Shown here: positions 49,106-63,329 of the stretch, one piece after another
Layout: every line of letters begins with the position of its first letter
Numbering within the stretch: the stretch's first letter is position 1
NCBI GenBank assembly: GCA_965153455.1
Contig: OZ234500.1
Span: 13,410,557-13,474,556, forward strand
Direction: 5' to 3'
From: Sphagnum compactum
Lineage: Eukaryota; Bryophyta; Sphagnopsida; Sphagnales
Length of the DNA: 64,000 bases
The notes under the pieces: model-generated
What the model saw: the letters and a program-made list of their open reading frames with translations, nothing else
Database searches by the model: none
What the model was told of the DNA's origin: nothing
Program-made: the position numbers and the translations under genes

Positions 49106-51616
49106 GGGTGTACCCGACCCATACACTAATGTAGTTGATACATCATCAAGCAACAAGAAGAACCCTAGGCCGTTACGCCGCCGAGGGAGCTCCCCCCAAT
49201 TTTATATGTTCCCATGTTCCCATAGAAATATTTCTTGCTCCCCACAATTTTACATGTTCCCATGTTCCCATGTTCCCATAGAAATATTTCTTCATCAACA
49301 AAACAGGAAAGAAGCCAGGAAATACAAAAAGAGAATGCGCTTCCCCCTCATACTGTTGTGATGACCAGAGCGTTCCCAATGAGATACCCGCCGGGTATCA
49401 CCGCGACTGGTAGGCATTCTGGAAACAACGCGTAGTACTTGTCGCTGTTTGTTACTACGATCGAAGGATCCGATGGTGTATTTTCTTCGTCTTTTACAAG
49501 CGCGGTTTCGGGTGTGTTTTAGATCCGAGGATTGGAATTGGGTTTTTGTTTTTTTGAATAATTTAGTCGATGAATCGGAGCTCGTCTTTCTCTGCGATGA
49601 TGTCGTCGTCGTAATAGTAGTTGTAGTAGTAGTAGTCGTAGTGGGTGTCCAAGCAAAGCATCGTAGGTAGAAAGAAAGAAAAGAAACCCTTGGTGTGCAT
49701 GTGTGTTTTGTTGTACGCTCTCTTTGGTCCTCGGAGGCCGCATATTTTGCAGGAGTGCGGTATTTGTTCTGTGCTGAGGTAGTTGCAGATGTGGTCGGTT
49801 TGGAATTAGCATCGTGTGGGGGGGGGTGGGCCGGACTGTCCTGCAATGTAGAACCACGGGTCTGCATTGCATGCGAGGTACATTTCCAGACTTTGCTGGG
49901 GAGGAAGCTTTTGCAGTTGTTGTTGTCATGGGTTTTTTTTTTGGGGTGGCAAATTATTTCGCGACAGACCCAACTGCTGGTCTCCAACTTTGGGTTTCTG
50001 TAACCCTAAGTTAAGTGTCCCACCCCCACTAAGGCTGTCGCTTTCTGTTTCTTGATTGTCCAACCTGATGCATTTCTGATGCAGAAATCTGCCTTGGCAT
50101 CAACAGTGCATGTCCTGTATGGTTTTTATGCAGTTCTGAGTGACTTGATTCACTGTGCTGTTCTAGAGATCTTTTGGACATGACATAGCACTGTTGGCAT
50201 TGTCTGCTGCAATGAGTGCACAGGGAGTAAGTAAGCAGGGTGATGCCTAATTGAGCTTGACTCCCTTAACATTGTCTGAAATGTAGGTCATGTGCCTTCT
50301 CATTGAGTGCTGGTGGCATTTGTATAGAGTCTGAGGGGAAGACATCCACACAGAGAGAGAGAGAGAGAGAGAGGGGAAAAGCGAGAGTCAGAGAAGTGTC
50401 TGCACAGGCTGATTCAGGGATATCTATGCAACATCACCTTCCATCCTGCATGGATATATAAGAGTGGGAATGGAAGTCAAGTTGAGATGGAAGGAAAAAT
50501 TCATTTGCAATTCCTTTAGGGGAATGTGTGCTACTATCTGATGCCAATTTGTTGTCCTTGCTAGGAGAAAGAATGCAGTTCCTGGTAGGTCAATTTGAAT
50601 TTGTGCAAAACATGTTGAGGAAGCTAGAGGGATTATATAGTGGTCAACTTGCGATGCATGTTCCTGTATCTTCTGCTGGTTGTGGATGTTGATGTCATCA
50701 CACTGACCAGCGTTGGGATGTGCATTTCCACCTCAGTTCTAATGCAATTTAGCCTTTTTGTTATACATTGTTGCAGGCAAGTGTCTTGTGGGGGCTATCT
50801 GTACCAGCAAAAATTCTCTGCTTGATGGATGTTGACACAGAAAACCTGTTCCCAATTCAACAATGCTTGCAGTTACTCAACAGCTAGGTTGAACTGCTAA
50901 GTGTGCAGAAGTTGTGCACGGTGTTCCTTGTGGAACTTCACTACATTTTCAAGAAGAATTGAGGGCAGGAGGTGGCCATGGTGAGCTAGAGGAAGACTGT
51001 AGCTACTCAAGCTATAATCATTATTTGGTTATGTGGAGCGATGATGCGAACTATTCGGCCTCCAGAATCCAAGGAGGCAACCACTTTACAGGTACACCCT
51101 GAATTTTGTTGCGTCTTTGCTACTCATTAAGTTACATGCATAAATCCTGATGGAATATGTAACAAAGACCATCCTGATAACTTCTCTTCATTGTCAATAG
51201 GACAATTCTCTAGCCCTAATGTGGGTCTGTCAGCAACAGACCATGGATGCATCAGTGAATCCAACTCCCTCTTCACACTGAGCGAATGGCTGTGGTTAAG
51301 AAACCCTATGTCCCTTTGTATTCATCACCAGCAAATTTAGAGGAAAATCATTCTGTTGGTGAAACTCCCCATGAGTGCACAACAACTTGGGATCATTTTT
51401 CAATGGGCTTGCTGATTGAAATCTTGTGTGACATTATGCTACTGCCGCTTATTATCATCTGTTGCAACTCAATTGACATGGAACTGGGGCTCTAGGAGGA
51501 ACGTTATGTTGCTTTCTGCATTCAGCATGTAGCAGGAGACAGGGAAGCATATGTGAGCGTTAACTTCTGGGGTATAACAACTGGGTTAGTCACCCATTGA
51601 CTTGTTTGCATAGTCC
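49106..51616 (+). other. Kinesin-8 upstream region with possible leader exons
   Basis: From about 49390 the sequence becomes less AT-rich and promoter-like, with TAG/TCG triplet runs at about 49600-49640 and a GA run at about 50356-50375. Possible 5' exons end at a TTTACAG/GTACACC donor (51091/51092) and begin after TCAATAG near 51200. An ATG frame starting MAVVKKPYVPLY lies at 51286. I could not find a join that places any of these in frame with the motor domain, so they may be UTR. Confidence 0.35.
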
Positions 51617-54600
51617 ATGTTACAGGTAGCAGTTCGATGCCGTCCTCTTACAGCAAAGGAAAAGCTCAAAAGTCGGGACATTCTTCGAGTTGTTGATGAC
51701 AAGGTAAGTACTACATTCCCATGGAGACTTGTATATTTGTGACATGCAATGCATTGCCCAGGTACTTATGTCCCTTCTTGTCAATATTTGCCATGTGAAG
51801 TCCCAATATATTGTTACCCTTGTGCGTGCCAAATTCTGTGCTTTTGGTATGCTCTATTTGCCTTTTGTGGTAAATAGTGGGTTTCAGAGCATGCCATCTA
51901 CTGATGGAGGCTTTCAAAAACACCATGGTGGTTTTGATGAAGTAAATTGGGTGGATTTCATGGATGAAGTAAATCCACTTAGTGGATTGCATAATTTTGT
52001 GTGGCTGAGAGCATTCCATGTTCTTGCTGTCAGGTGGTTGTAGTACTTGATCCAGATGTTTCAAAGGAGTACCTAGATCGAGTGCAGGGACGAAGCAAAG
52101 AAAAGAAGTATGCCTACGATATCGCATTTGGTGCAGAGTCAACAAATGAGGTACTCACATGACATTCAGAGGGCTTGACTGATTCTCAGAGATTTTATGG
52201 CATATTTTTTTCAACAAAAATAGACATTCGTCTGCTTTCAGGAGTTTTCTTTGTGGTTCTTGGTAATTGGGTGAACTTTTCAACCCTGTAAGTGGTGAGC
52301 TTGCATATATGAGGCCAAGTGGATGTGGGAGTCCTCACTCATGGCTACTCTGAATGTCTGAACATCTTGAAGTTTTCAACTAGACCTAATCATTTGTCTT
52401 CAGTTCCCTGAATCATTCTTCCTGTCAGAATGATTGGTTGGCTCTCCAACAAATTGGACATCTAAAGATTTTCTGTTCCTTTCCTCCATTCTTCTCTGGA
52501 AATTGGTTGTTGGTCTATGGCCACTTGGCATTTGTACACCAAATTCTATGAGTACAACCTGTCTCCATTGTTGGGTTATTTCACCTTGCAGATTCGAATA
52601 TATTTTCCTTCTGATCTTGCCTTGATCACACTTATTCTTAAACTGTCAGGGGTCAACATCACTCTGTACTGAAAGGCATTGCATAATTCTGTGGACTTCT
52701 GTGTCCCTTGGCAGGATGTGTACAAACTCACAATGGGTTCGATGGTTGAAGGGGTGGTACGGGGTCTTAATGCCACAATCTTTGCCTATGGGGCAACAGG
52801 AAGGTATGGATAGAAGAACACAGCACAGGGTGGGAAGTTGAAAACCCTTTGTTGTTTGGACCTGGTGCTGGGAGCTCAAGCATTGTGTGCTCTGTAAGTG
52901 TGAAGGTGGTCATTGTGCTTGCCTGCAGGATACATGCTCTTGATTGTCCAGCTTACATGTGTGATTTTCCATACATGCAATTGTGTTTTTGTGAAGCACA
53001 CCTCTTTTGTGTGTGAGATTCTGGTTTTGTTGGTCTCAGTTGTAGCTTTGCTCTGCCCAGCTGCCCATTCAGATTTTCCTTTCTTTGCATTGCAGTGGGA
53101 AGACGCACACCATGGCAGGAACACTGGAGGATCCGGGTCTTATGGTTCTCAGCTTGCAATCTATATTTGCCCTCATTTCTAAGCAAGAAGCTGAGTATGA
53201 ATTTGAAGTCACTTGCTCCTATCTTGAAGTCTACAATGAGGTAGAGACTTTCTGTCTCTCTAAACATTTTTTTCAAGTCAAGTTCCATTTCCTGTAGTAG
53301 TACTCTTCTACTGATAAAGGAATTCATTTTAGAGATGAGGATAGCATATGTATTTTTCTGATAACCCATTGCGGAAAGAGGATGCTAGTAAAGCCCCAAG
53401 CTTGCATCAGAACCCTACAACACCAAATGTCCTGAATTTTTTTCCTGGATTGGACTTATGACTCTTCGCTTTCATCTTTTGCAGGTGATTTATGATTTGT
53501 TGGAGAGATCTTCAGGGCACTTGGAACTGCGAGAAGATCCAGATCAAGGGATCACTGTTGCTGGGCTTAAACGAATCCAGGTTTGACTTCCAGAGGACCT
53601 GTTGAACTTTTTTGGATTGTAAGAATCCATCTGGCTTGATGCTAGCATAAGAGATGCTACTGCAAAGTGGATCTGATCTTGAGCTTGCCTTCCAGGATGA
53701 TGCAGCAGCTTGCACTTTATGCTTGACTGCGTGGCAATCCCAATAGCCATAGAGAGAAATGGCTCACTTTTGACATCCCTACAAACAAGAAGTCTGCACA
53801 ATTGTTAGCTCTCTTGTAGGAGCACAAGCTAAATTCATGTGTCATGAACCTGGCAGAATATGTTGGGAGGCTCCATGGTTGTCCAGGGCACTAGGCATCT
53901 AAGACTTTTTATACTATTTAGCTGTTGGGTGCTACAAGGATCTCCAGAACAGTGTTCCTTTGAGCCAAAAAGATTTAGCATTGTTTTCAATCTTTGTTGC
54001 AATCCACAAGCCCTAATATTGTGGTTGTTATATGGACCAGGTCACAACAGCTGAGAAGATTCTAGAACTCCTCACTCAAGGGAATGCACGACGAAAGACA
54101 GAAAGTACTGATGCCAATGCAACCTCATCACGGTCAGTGGCAGATGTCTTACTAGAGGATTCCTAGCTCTCTCTCTCTTTTTTCTGATTGTGGATGTACC
54201 TTCAGTTCTTTTCTGAACACGGTACTGGATACCTTGACTGAAATGCAGATGGGATTATGTTGAGAGTGGGGCATATGCCCTAAACCATCCTGTGGGCTAT
54301 ATTGCACTTGTAATGGCTTTTCTTCCAACTTCTTTCATTTACCAATAATCCAAAACACAAAGGTCTCAAAATCATTTCCTCCAATGGGAGCTGGCTGTTG
54401 AAATGAGCGAGATGTTTACTCATTGGAGGATTATGTGTTTTAGGGTTTTCGGCTTGGAAATTTCAAACTGATTTTTTCAAGAGCTTATTGATTCTATCTG
54501 GAGAGAATTACAAAGCCTCTTTGTTGTCATGGTTGTATGATCCTTTTCAGTATCTATTCTCGTCCTCTTCCTCTTCCTCTTTTTTCTCTCTTCTGTTTTG

Positions 54601-57600
54601 CCCTGTTCTTTTCTGTGTGCCTTCTCTTCTTGGGTGCTTTAATCTTTGTTTCATTTTTTCTTGTCAGCTAGACTGGATCATGGCTGAATCTATGTATTAC
54701 TTTGGGTACTGACTATGTTTGTTGACATTTGACACTGGCCTAAGGTCATTGCTGGAAACTTATGAAGTCAGTGGGGATGATATGGTAGCTACTCTCATGT
54801 TTCTATTTCTGGTCACTGAACATGCAAGAATAATAACATTTTGTTCTACTCTCCATTGTAATTATTTTTTTCTCTTCTTTCCTCTGATTTGGTATAGTGA
54901 CCTGTGTTGTGTGGTCTAGAATCTCCTCAACCTTTGTATTAGGTAATCTTGCAATACTGGTATTACGACCCTACAGCATAATACTGTAGCAAGCATGGAG
55001 ATTTCACAATATTAGAGGGATATTATACTGCGGTTCAGTGTCTGTATCAATCTTATAAAGCCTAGAAGGTATTCAAATTCAGCATTCCGTTCCTTGGTCA
55101 TTCTTGACAAATCACATAAAAGTCCTTTCCCAGAAGAAAATCTAGAGGGTCAGTATGATGTGCTTATCTAGAAGCCTCTTATCAAGTGCTTACAAATGCC
55201 ATTGGTTGGTTTATTATTCCAATTTCAGCTCACATGCAGTCCTGGAGATAATTGTAAAAAGAAAGCAGCGGAATCAATATCGCTCTCAAATCTTACGTGG
55301 CAAGCTTGCATTAGTGGATCTCGCTGGCAGGTTAGTGATATCTAATACTGCACTTTTTTAGGTCTGACATAAGCATTGAATAGTTTGTATTGTATCCCTG
55401 GTTATTTTCAACTAGACATGCAGTCAGGCTATTGCTAACTAAGAATCACTTTGCTTCTACATCTCAAAAGAGAAATTTCTGGCTAAATAGTACAAAAATG
55501 TCATATCTAGAAATTAGATCTGATATCTGATCCCTAAACCCTAATTCCTTTCTATTGATCATTACTGTTTGTGTGCTCTCCTTCAGGCTTCTCTTCATAG
55601 GCTGAGTAACCTGTTGTTGGATGGAAACTCTTTGAGATGTTTGAAAGTAACTTCTTACAGCCAAATGTTGTCCTGATTTTTTCAATTGTTGATTGCAGTG
55701 AAAGGGCTTCAGAGACAAACAATGCAGGACAAAAGCTAAGGGATGGTGCCAACATCAACAAGTCACTGCTGGCTCTGGCAAACTGCATCAATGCTCTTGG
55801 GAAGCAGCAGAAGAAAGGTCTTGCTTATGTTCCATACCGTAACAGGTTTGTAACTGAGAAGTTGTATTTGTCGAGCTGTGCTGTTTTATGGGCCATCCTA
55901 CACTCTTCCTCTAGCTAGCTGCAGGGCTTTTTCTGATATGTATGCACAAAAGAACTCATGCTCATCATCAATATATGATGAATATTATCAGCATTGATTG
56001 CATGTGTGGACAGTTTGTCATGGAATGACTTATTATTGCCTGCTTTTTGAATCCCTGTAAGTCAGGTGGTGGACTTGGAGAAAATGCAGATATGTGACTG
56101 GACATTTTTCTTGTTTTTGTCTAACTGCTTGTTCTTTAGTTGTGCAGCAAGTTGACAAGACTGTTAAAGGATGGACTGAGTGGGAATTCTCGGACAGTCA
56201 TGGTCGCTACAGTGTCATCAAGCGCTGATCAATACCACCACACTACCAACACTCTTAAGTATGCAGATAGGGCAAAAGAGATCAAGACCCACATTCAGGT
56301 GCCCACTATTTTCTATTGTTGAAATGAATTGTGTTTGTTGTGCAGTGCCAGACTCAACCAAGTGACATTGTGGTTGAGTGGTTTCCTTGGTTGACCTGTG
56401 CCTTGCCTCCTGATGTGCAGACAAATGTTGGTACAGTGGATGCTCATGTTGCAGACTACCAACGAATGATAGACAATCTCCAGGTTGGACTCCTTTGGGA
56501 TTAATCCATTTAGCTATTTGAATATTTGGTTTCAGAGCTGGTAAAAATCAATGGGCTTTTGGTGGTATTCAGCTTTTCCTCACTTGCTTGTGGTCTGTGG
56601 CCTTCACATGATTGGAATGCTTTTTAGTGTTGTATGCCCCAAAGCCAGTAGTTTGAGGTGAAAACATCAACATGACTAGCATGAACTCAAGCAAGTCAAT
56701 CACCAAGCTCAACTGACCTCACCTATCTGCTGTCAATGCAGCTGTATTGAGCTACCACATGCTTATCTCCTTATCTCCTTTAATGTATTAGAATCTAAGA
56801 ACCACTGCAATACCCCTGAGTTCTACCCTGCCCTGTTCATTGGCCAGATTTGTGCATGCTTGTGCTAAGATCTGTGGGTGATTTGTGATCAGGTGGAGGT
56901 CAGTCAATTAAGGAGGGAGCTGGCAGATAAAGAGTCTCAGTTGAGTGCACGCAATCCTGAAAAGGAAAAATCAGCTGATGACGAACTCTCATGGCTGGAT
57001 GTGTTAAGTCATGACATCAATGAGAATGTTGAGGAGAGAATCAACTTGCAAAAAGCTCTGTTTGAGCTAGAGGACATGAATTTACACAACAGATTGGAGC
57101 TTCAACAACTGGATGAGCTAATTGCTGACCCGGTACTTTTGATCTACCTTTGATTCCCTTTTTTTGCCTGTAATTCAATGTTAGCTTCCTGAGCCAAGTT
57201 TGCTACCCTCAAGTTCTTCATCAGTTTCTGAATTCTGGAAGCTTGTGTTATGCCCTATTGCTCTATACATATATACCCAGCATGGTTGGATCTTCGACTT
57301 CTGTGGCTATTGGCAGATTTTTCTTCATTAGGTTGAAGACTAATTCAGCCTCACAAACTGCTCGGAGGATCATGGTCTGCCTTTTGTTGCATCTAAAGCT
57401 CTCTAACTGTAGCAAGGGTGGAATGATATGTGCAGAACCTTTTACGGAGAAATGGTGAGAAGGATGAAGAGCTTGTAGAGAGACGGCAGGTAGTACTAGA
57501 CAACATTCGAGATAATGATGAGGCAGGGGCTCACTATCGTCAGGTAATGAAACTTGTTTCCAATGGTCAGCTGACTGTCTTTTCTCAGGATTTACTCCCT

Positions 57601-60093
57601 TCAGAAAGGAAAAAGACACATAGCAATAGTCCTCATGTATGGCATAAGTTTTTGTGTTTTATTATTTTCCACCTGAGGCATTACATTGCTTTGGTAGGGC
57701 TTATTAGATGACTTATTTAGATTTTGTGAAGGGCAAATCTAGTAGTGTAAAAAAAGCCAACTTTGGAGATTTGGGAAGTTTTAGCTTTTGCTCAGTAATA
57801 CTTTTCCTTTTGGAGTCATGGGTTACTCAGTTGCATCTCTACTTTAAGGTGCTGATAGGTCCCTCTTTATAATGTGTGATGTGCCAGGATATAGAATGTA
57901 ATGAGGCTCAGCGCAAGGAACTCCAAAGACTCATCGATGAAGCGATTGATAGTGACCGTAATAAAACATTTTTGCGCATCCTTAGCCAGTATAGGCTGCT
58001 GGTAAGTTTCATTTGCAAAATTTGAACATGATTGTCAGCAGTAGCAATTGCACAACCCAAGTGTTCTCTACATCCTACTCAACACATGAGCACCTTATTC
58101 ATGCTTTATGTCATGTTGAAGTTAAGGCAACTGGAAGAAATTGATACTAATGTCAACTTGGCAAGCAGGCAAGCAAGTTTGATTTTTTATAGGTCCTATG
58201 TTGTGCTCAATCTAATCCTGGCAACTGTTGCAATGCACAGGGTATGACTAATATGGAGCTTCAGTTTCAAATGGCCATAAGAGATCAAATTATAAGTGAT
58301 CAGCGTGAAGCCCTTAGCAATTTGTGGTCAGTGCTTGAATGCTCTGGACTGAATCATGACCAAATTCTAGAGATAGCTGCTCAGCAAGGTATCATGATTG
58401 AGGAGGGAATGCCTTCAGTAATAGCAGGAAGGATCTATACACCAGCTACCCCAATTCCAGCCTTGCATAAGGCACAGCCCACCCTGGCTGCAGGCAGTAG
58501 CACTAGATTTTCATCCCTGGGGCAACTACAAACTAGTCCTGATGCAATTACTACTACTCCAGAGTACAGAAACAGGGGAAACCGACATGGGCATGAAGAA
58601 GGTGATATGTCTACTTGTTCTCCTAAGACTCTTGGTGATGATTGGAAGTGTGTTACTACACAAGAGAGTGGAGGGTATGCACATGTAGGTGAAAGTACCT
58701 GTAGAGCTCAAGCCTTCATCATTCCCAAGACTGCATCAGACATTGCAAGAATGGAAGGAGTTGGCCTTGTTCAAACAAATGGTGACAGCATTGGGTTGTA
58801 CTCTACTGACAATTTTAGAGCACCAAGTAACCCATGGCCAGTAGAAAGTCCCTGCTCAGAAAGAATCAGTGACAGCCAAGATCAGTCCAATTGTGGTGGA
58901 TACACAGCAGCTTCATCTCTGCTGATGGTGCCAGGGCCCAAAGTCCTAACTCCATCAAGGGCTCAGAGAAGGCCCCGGTCAGCTGAGAGTCAGGAACCCC
59001 AGTGGTCAAGAGAACAGGATGGAAACACTACTGGAGTTGATGCAGGGAGTGAAGGGAGTGAAAGTGAAGATTCTGATCACTGGTGGCATGAATCTCAAGG
59101 AAGGCATCACCAAGATAGGTTTCGAGAAGGCTCTCATCAGGCAATTGATAATGAGTTGCTTCGCAGGGTAAGGGACTGGGCTGCTCAATTTTGTCACTGC
59201 AACACTGATTTGCAAAATTCATTGTATGTGAATGACATATATCTCTCCATCACCTTCAGTTGGCATAGTTGCATTCAAACATTATAGGTGCCCAAACAAC
59301 CCTAAACCCTAAACCCATCATTTACAGTGCAGAGCGGCTGATAATCATACCACAATGTGCTTTTACGAGGTTCCCAAAGCATGTTGGGTTTTGTTGCTAT
59401 CATGGGCACACTGCTTGAAGCGTTACTTTCAGTTTTTCTGAGTTGAGAAGTTTGGTTACAGGGAAATTGACACAACCTCCTTGTTTTGGCCTCCTACAGG
59501 AACTCTCACGCTTAGATAGTGAGCTCCAGGATCTGAAGAGAGGGATGGATCGAAGCAATTCAGCATTGTACAATGGTGCAAAAGTAGACATCGGTGATAA
59601 CAACACCCCAAACCCAAAGCTTTTGAGTTCATCACTTCCAAATGAGACTACAGATCTGAGCAATCTAATCCGAGCATCTGCCCCTTTTGAAATGTCAGAC
59701 TTGAGACAATCAGCAAATCAAAACAACTCTACTAGCTCTTTGTTCAACAGTAGCAAGGTGTCATGTAATGGAAATTCAGCCCCTTTTCAAGCCCTGCCTG
59801 CTACCCCAGCATTTCATATTGACAGCAGTTCTCAAACCCTTCCTCTCAGTATCTCAGCAATGTCATCAGCACCAGAGGGGTGGACATGGAAACTTGTAAC
59901 TCCAGAACCAGGTGTAGGGTCGACAGATGTTCCTTCTTCTAAAAGTTTTGGTCCATGGGAGCCAAATGATGGACATATTGCTATTGGTAGTAAAGTGAAA
60001 GCTCCGGCTGAGAGGCAAAAGCCCAAGGTTGATCATTTTCTGGGTGGCCATACACGGCAGATCTGGCAACGGCACATGACTGATTGGAAGTAG
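51617..60093 (+). CDS. KIN8A: Kinesin-8 motor protein (plant KIN-8A type)
   Basis: A plus-end-directed microtubule motor; kinesin-8s regulate microtubule length. Exons: 51617-51703, 52034-52150, 52715-52803, 53096-53240, 53485-53580, 54041-54132, 55229-55330, 55699-55845, 56148-56298, 56421-56483, 56893-57132, 57436-57543, 57888-58001, 58241-59167, 59500-60093. All joins keep frame (3072 nt, 1023 aa). Near the start is [15 protein letters not shown]. The P-loop GATGSGKT is at 94-101, NATSSRSHA (switch I) at about 204-212 and LVDLAGSE (switch II) at about 237-244. The motor closes with [21 protein letters not shown] neck and coiled coil follow ([17 protein letters not shown]), then [16 protein letters not shown], typical of plant KIN-8A, and a long Ser/Pro-rich tail. 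The first ATG is minimal: the exon opens TCC ATG TTA CAG after TTTGCATAG, and the true start may lie in an upstream exon. Confidence 0.92.
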
Positions 60094-63000
60094 CATATCC
60101 AACTCTTTGGGGATGCACATATTCCCACAGTCAGTTCAGTCCTGTATTTCAAGGAGCATTCTGAGTTTTCTGGAGAGAGTTTCTGGTTTCGTTCTCCTCT
60201 AGGTTAGCATCTGCTGGCTCAATTCAATTGGAAGCTCTACTGATCAAGCATACTGGTGGTATGGAAGGTGTTGCTCCATGGGCATCAAATTCCAGGTTCT
60301 TTCTTATCTACAGCAGGCTCCAGTATCTGCTTTGCCTCTTTATAGTTAATGGCTATGTATTGCATGCCAGAGACTGGTGGCCTGCTAGTTGATGGAGTAG
60401 AAGAGAGCACAGGGCTGACTACAGACAGAGGCCTTGCACAAGGTGCAGGTGGATTGCAATGGAGGGGGCTCTTCAATTGCAGAGGACTGTTTTGGCATGA
60501 CATTGGTATACTGAAATGGAAAGTGCATGTGAGCTGGAGAAGAACAAGGCACTCGTCTATAATGATTCTTTGTGTTCATGCCTGATTTCAAATGCTGGTG
60601 TGCTGCCAGTTGATCTATGCCTCCATAGAGCACCTGTTGCCTTCATACTCAAAGTCCTGGTGACAAGTTACAGCTCAAGCAGTACAGAAGTTTTTTTTTC
60701 GACCCAGTGCCACAAGAAAATTATGGCTCCTGCTGCATTGCACTAAGTTTCAGTGCTCTTTCCCATCAGATTCTTTTTTTGTACACTGCTCTGGACCTCC
60801 CCTGACTGGAAGTCTGTCACTGGAGCATGCACACACACCTAGTAAAGCAGATAGGGACTATTCATGTGCCATTTATAGATAGTCACAGATTTAACAAATT
60901 CCAGGATAGAACTCCCTTTAGACTCATTTGAACTGCGGAAAACCTAGTACATAAGGAGTCAACAGATCAACCACATGTACACCCTGTACAGTCCGTGTGT
61001 GTTAAATGTGCGAGTGATGTTAGAAGAGATGAAGTTTTGCCCTCAAGAAGGTTGGCTTTGAAAACCATGTTACACTAGATTGATAGGCACAGTGAATATA
61101 TTCACTTTTTTCCATGGTCATGTAGATGAGTCTGTTCTTTTTATCTGGTTCTACTGGTCAATTTGGCTGGGCTGCAGCTCTAAGTCCACTAAGATTCTTA
61201 TTAGGTTTCTTACCTGCATCTGCATGTCTTCCTCAATGCTGTTGGGTGTGGTGCTGTTTTGTTCTCTCAGACAGTGTGTGGTAGGAGTACAAGCCATACA
61301 AATGCATTCAAATGATCACATAAAGATGGTCACAGCCAGATTCTTCTGCAGAGGAGCAATCCTCATCCAAATCTGACACCCAAAGCTGATCAACTTGTAA
61401 TCAGGTACCTAGCTAACCACTGCAACTAAGTAGAAGTTTCAGGGAGAGCTGATGTTGAGTCATTGTCTGAGTTGTTCAATTTGTCCTACTCTTTGATTCT
61501 GTTCAGTGACATTGTTTATCTGTCCTACCTTTCATGGATGACTGCTGTATTGATGTTGTATTTGTCCTACCTTTTGTTGATCATTACTGCATAGGACTTC
61601 ATCTCAAGCAAGGGCAGAGGTGAACATGATGAGAATGTTTACCTTGGACAGTGCAAAATTGTTTGTGTTTGTGCCTTGTGTTTGTGTTTGACCATGATAG
61701 TGTTTTCAACACAAGTTCTATCTGTCCTAACCACGTGTATAACCTCAGGGTTCATGTTTCTATGAATTGAGCAATTGATGTACTGATGGATTTGTATTTG
61801 TCTCAACTTGTATAGGCTGCCAGGGTTACGTTTTCTTGTTGAGGCCTGGGGTCAGTGCCCATGTGTTGGATCATATCTCAGATAGTATTACTGAAAGTAG
61901 CTCACATGGTTGCCATTGCACTCGATGTTTTGGCCTAATCATAGTGCCAACACCTCCAATTTGCAGTTAGTTTCCTTTGTGTACTCAATTTTCTGGTTTC
62001 AGATTATGGTTTTTTGGTCTCTTACTAAACATAATATGACACATTGCTTTGGAACCACATTTCTCAGACTGCCCAAATCAAATACTGCCATATTTGAACA
62101 ACTATAACCTCTGTTGTGGACAGAAGCAAAGCTCATGTGACCTCTAGCATTGTAAGAAACCCAAGGAAAATGCATTAAAAAGCATCTCCACCAGTAGCAG
62201 TATGATTGCTTGTTTGCAGTATTTGTGATTATTATCATAAAATTACAAAATTTTCATCATTTTGGTACCATTTGAATGATAAGGAAGCCAAATGTATGAA
62301 GTGGGAACAATAATTGTCTAATGCTAATGGATGGAATTGTGTGCTATACTTAATGTTTATGACATTCCCGTGTTGCAAGGAGCCATATGCAACAGATCCA
62401 AAGAATGGAATCATTCAAAATAAAGGTCTGAAGGTAGATTTGATGTCCTAATCAAGGTGTGAACCTCTTTTTGATCTCAAAGTCAAGGTGTGAAGGCAGT
62501 TTTTATGCACCAATGGGAGGTGTGAAGACGTTTTCGATGCACTATTCCAGGTGTGAGGGTGGTCTTGATGTCCCAATTGAGGTGTGAATCAGGTTATAAT
62601 GCACTCAGTAAGATTTTGGCTCAAACCTTGACCCAATGAGTGAGTGGCATCTGAAGTATTATGTGTGCATATGATGGATGGATATGTTCCCTAGAAGCGC
62701 ATGCATGGTCTGCCTGGTTTTTTCCCAAACTTGAAAGTGTTGCAATCTACAGAAAAACAATACTCAAAATCTAAAGCAGGAAAACCAATTGATCAGGTTG
62801 GAAGCAGAAGAGGAAAGCAATACATGTACTCACAAAACCAACCAGATGACAGGAAAAATAGGCATTCAATCTGGCCCAATTTCACATAAATCCTAGTTTA
62901 GGTGAATCCCCACTTGATGTTGCAGCTGAGTTCTACCCATGATAGAGTTGTGTATCCCTGACCCAACTATAAGCCGCTTCCAGACTGCACCCACAGTCAA

Positions 63001-63261
63001 ATTGCTTCAGGTCTTGAAAAACGTCCTCTGAAGTTTTTAAGCACGTTAGAATAATGAAAAAGCTCATTAGCACCTTGCATCACTTGGAAACTTGCTTTTT
63101 ACAACCAAATCACAGCAAGAATGAAGCTTCACAAAGGATATACATTGATCATACATACCCAAAAAAATTCCGGAAAATTGAGGCACGAAGTGGAACACAC
63201 AAGGCGAAGCAAAGAGCAAAGAGGAGCAAAAAGCAAGCAAGCAAGCACTTGTCTTGAAAGG
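60094..63261. other. Kinesin 3' flank and spacer
   Basis: The first several hundred bases should hold the kinesin 3' UTR. No open frame here is convincing. 62421-62605 is a minisatellite. The spacer is less AT-rich than that at 42-49 kb. Confidence 0.5.
62421..62605. repeat. AGGTGTGAA minisatellite, about 30-36-bp unit, six copies
   Basis: Units start AAGGTGTGAA or AGGTGTGA and continue with a GTTTTGATG(T/C)-like part and CC.AAT. Copies are at about 62424, 62455, 62485, 62517, 62549 and 62579, quite diverged. Confidence 0.75.
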
Positions 63262-63306
63262 GTACCATATTCTTTGCTGAAAGAGTAGCATTCATGTAGT
63301 ATATAT
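63262..63306 (+). promoter_or_regulatory. Plant snRNA-type promoter of U2 (USE-like and TATA)
   Basis: TATATATG at 63300-63306 starts 30 bases before the U2 5' end. A weak match (7 of 11) to the plant upstream sequence element RTCCCACATCG, reading GTACCATATTC, lies at 63262-63272, about 35 bp from the TATA box centre to centre. That spacing is the one expected for RNA polymerase II snRNA genes in plants. Confidence 0.5.
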
Positions 63307-63329
63307 GTCCCCCAGTGCCGAATCAAACC

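Noticed and set aside
49295-49987. 230-codon minus-strand open frame
   Set aside because: It is low-complexity (Thr and Lys/Arg runs from triplet repeats), has no family likeness, and overlaps the kinesin promoter region.
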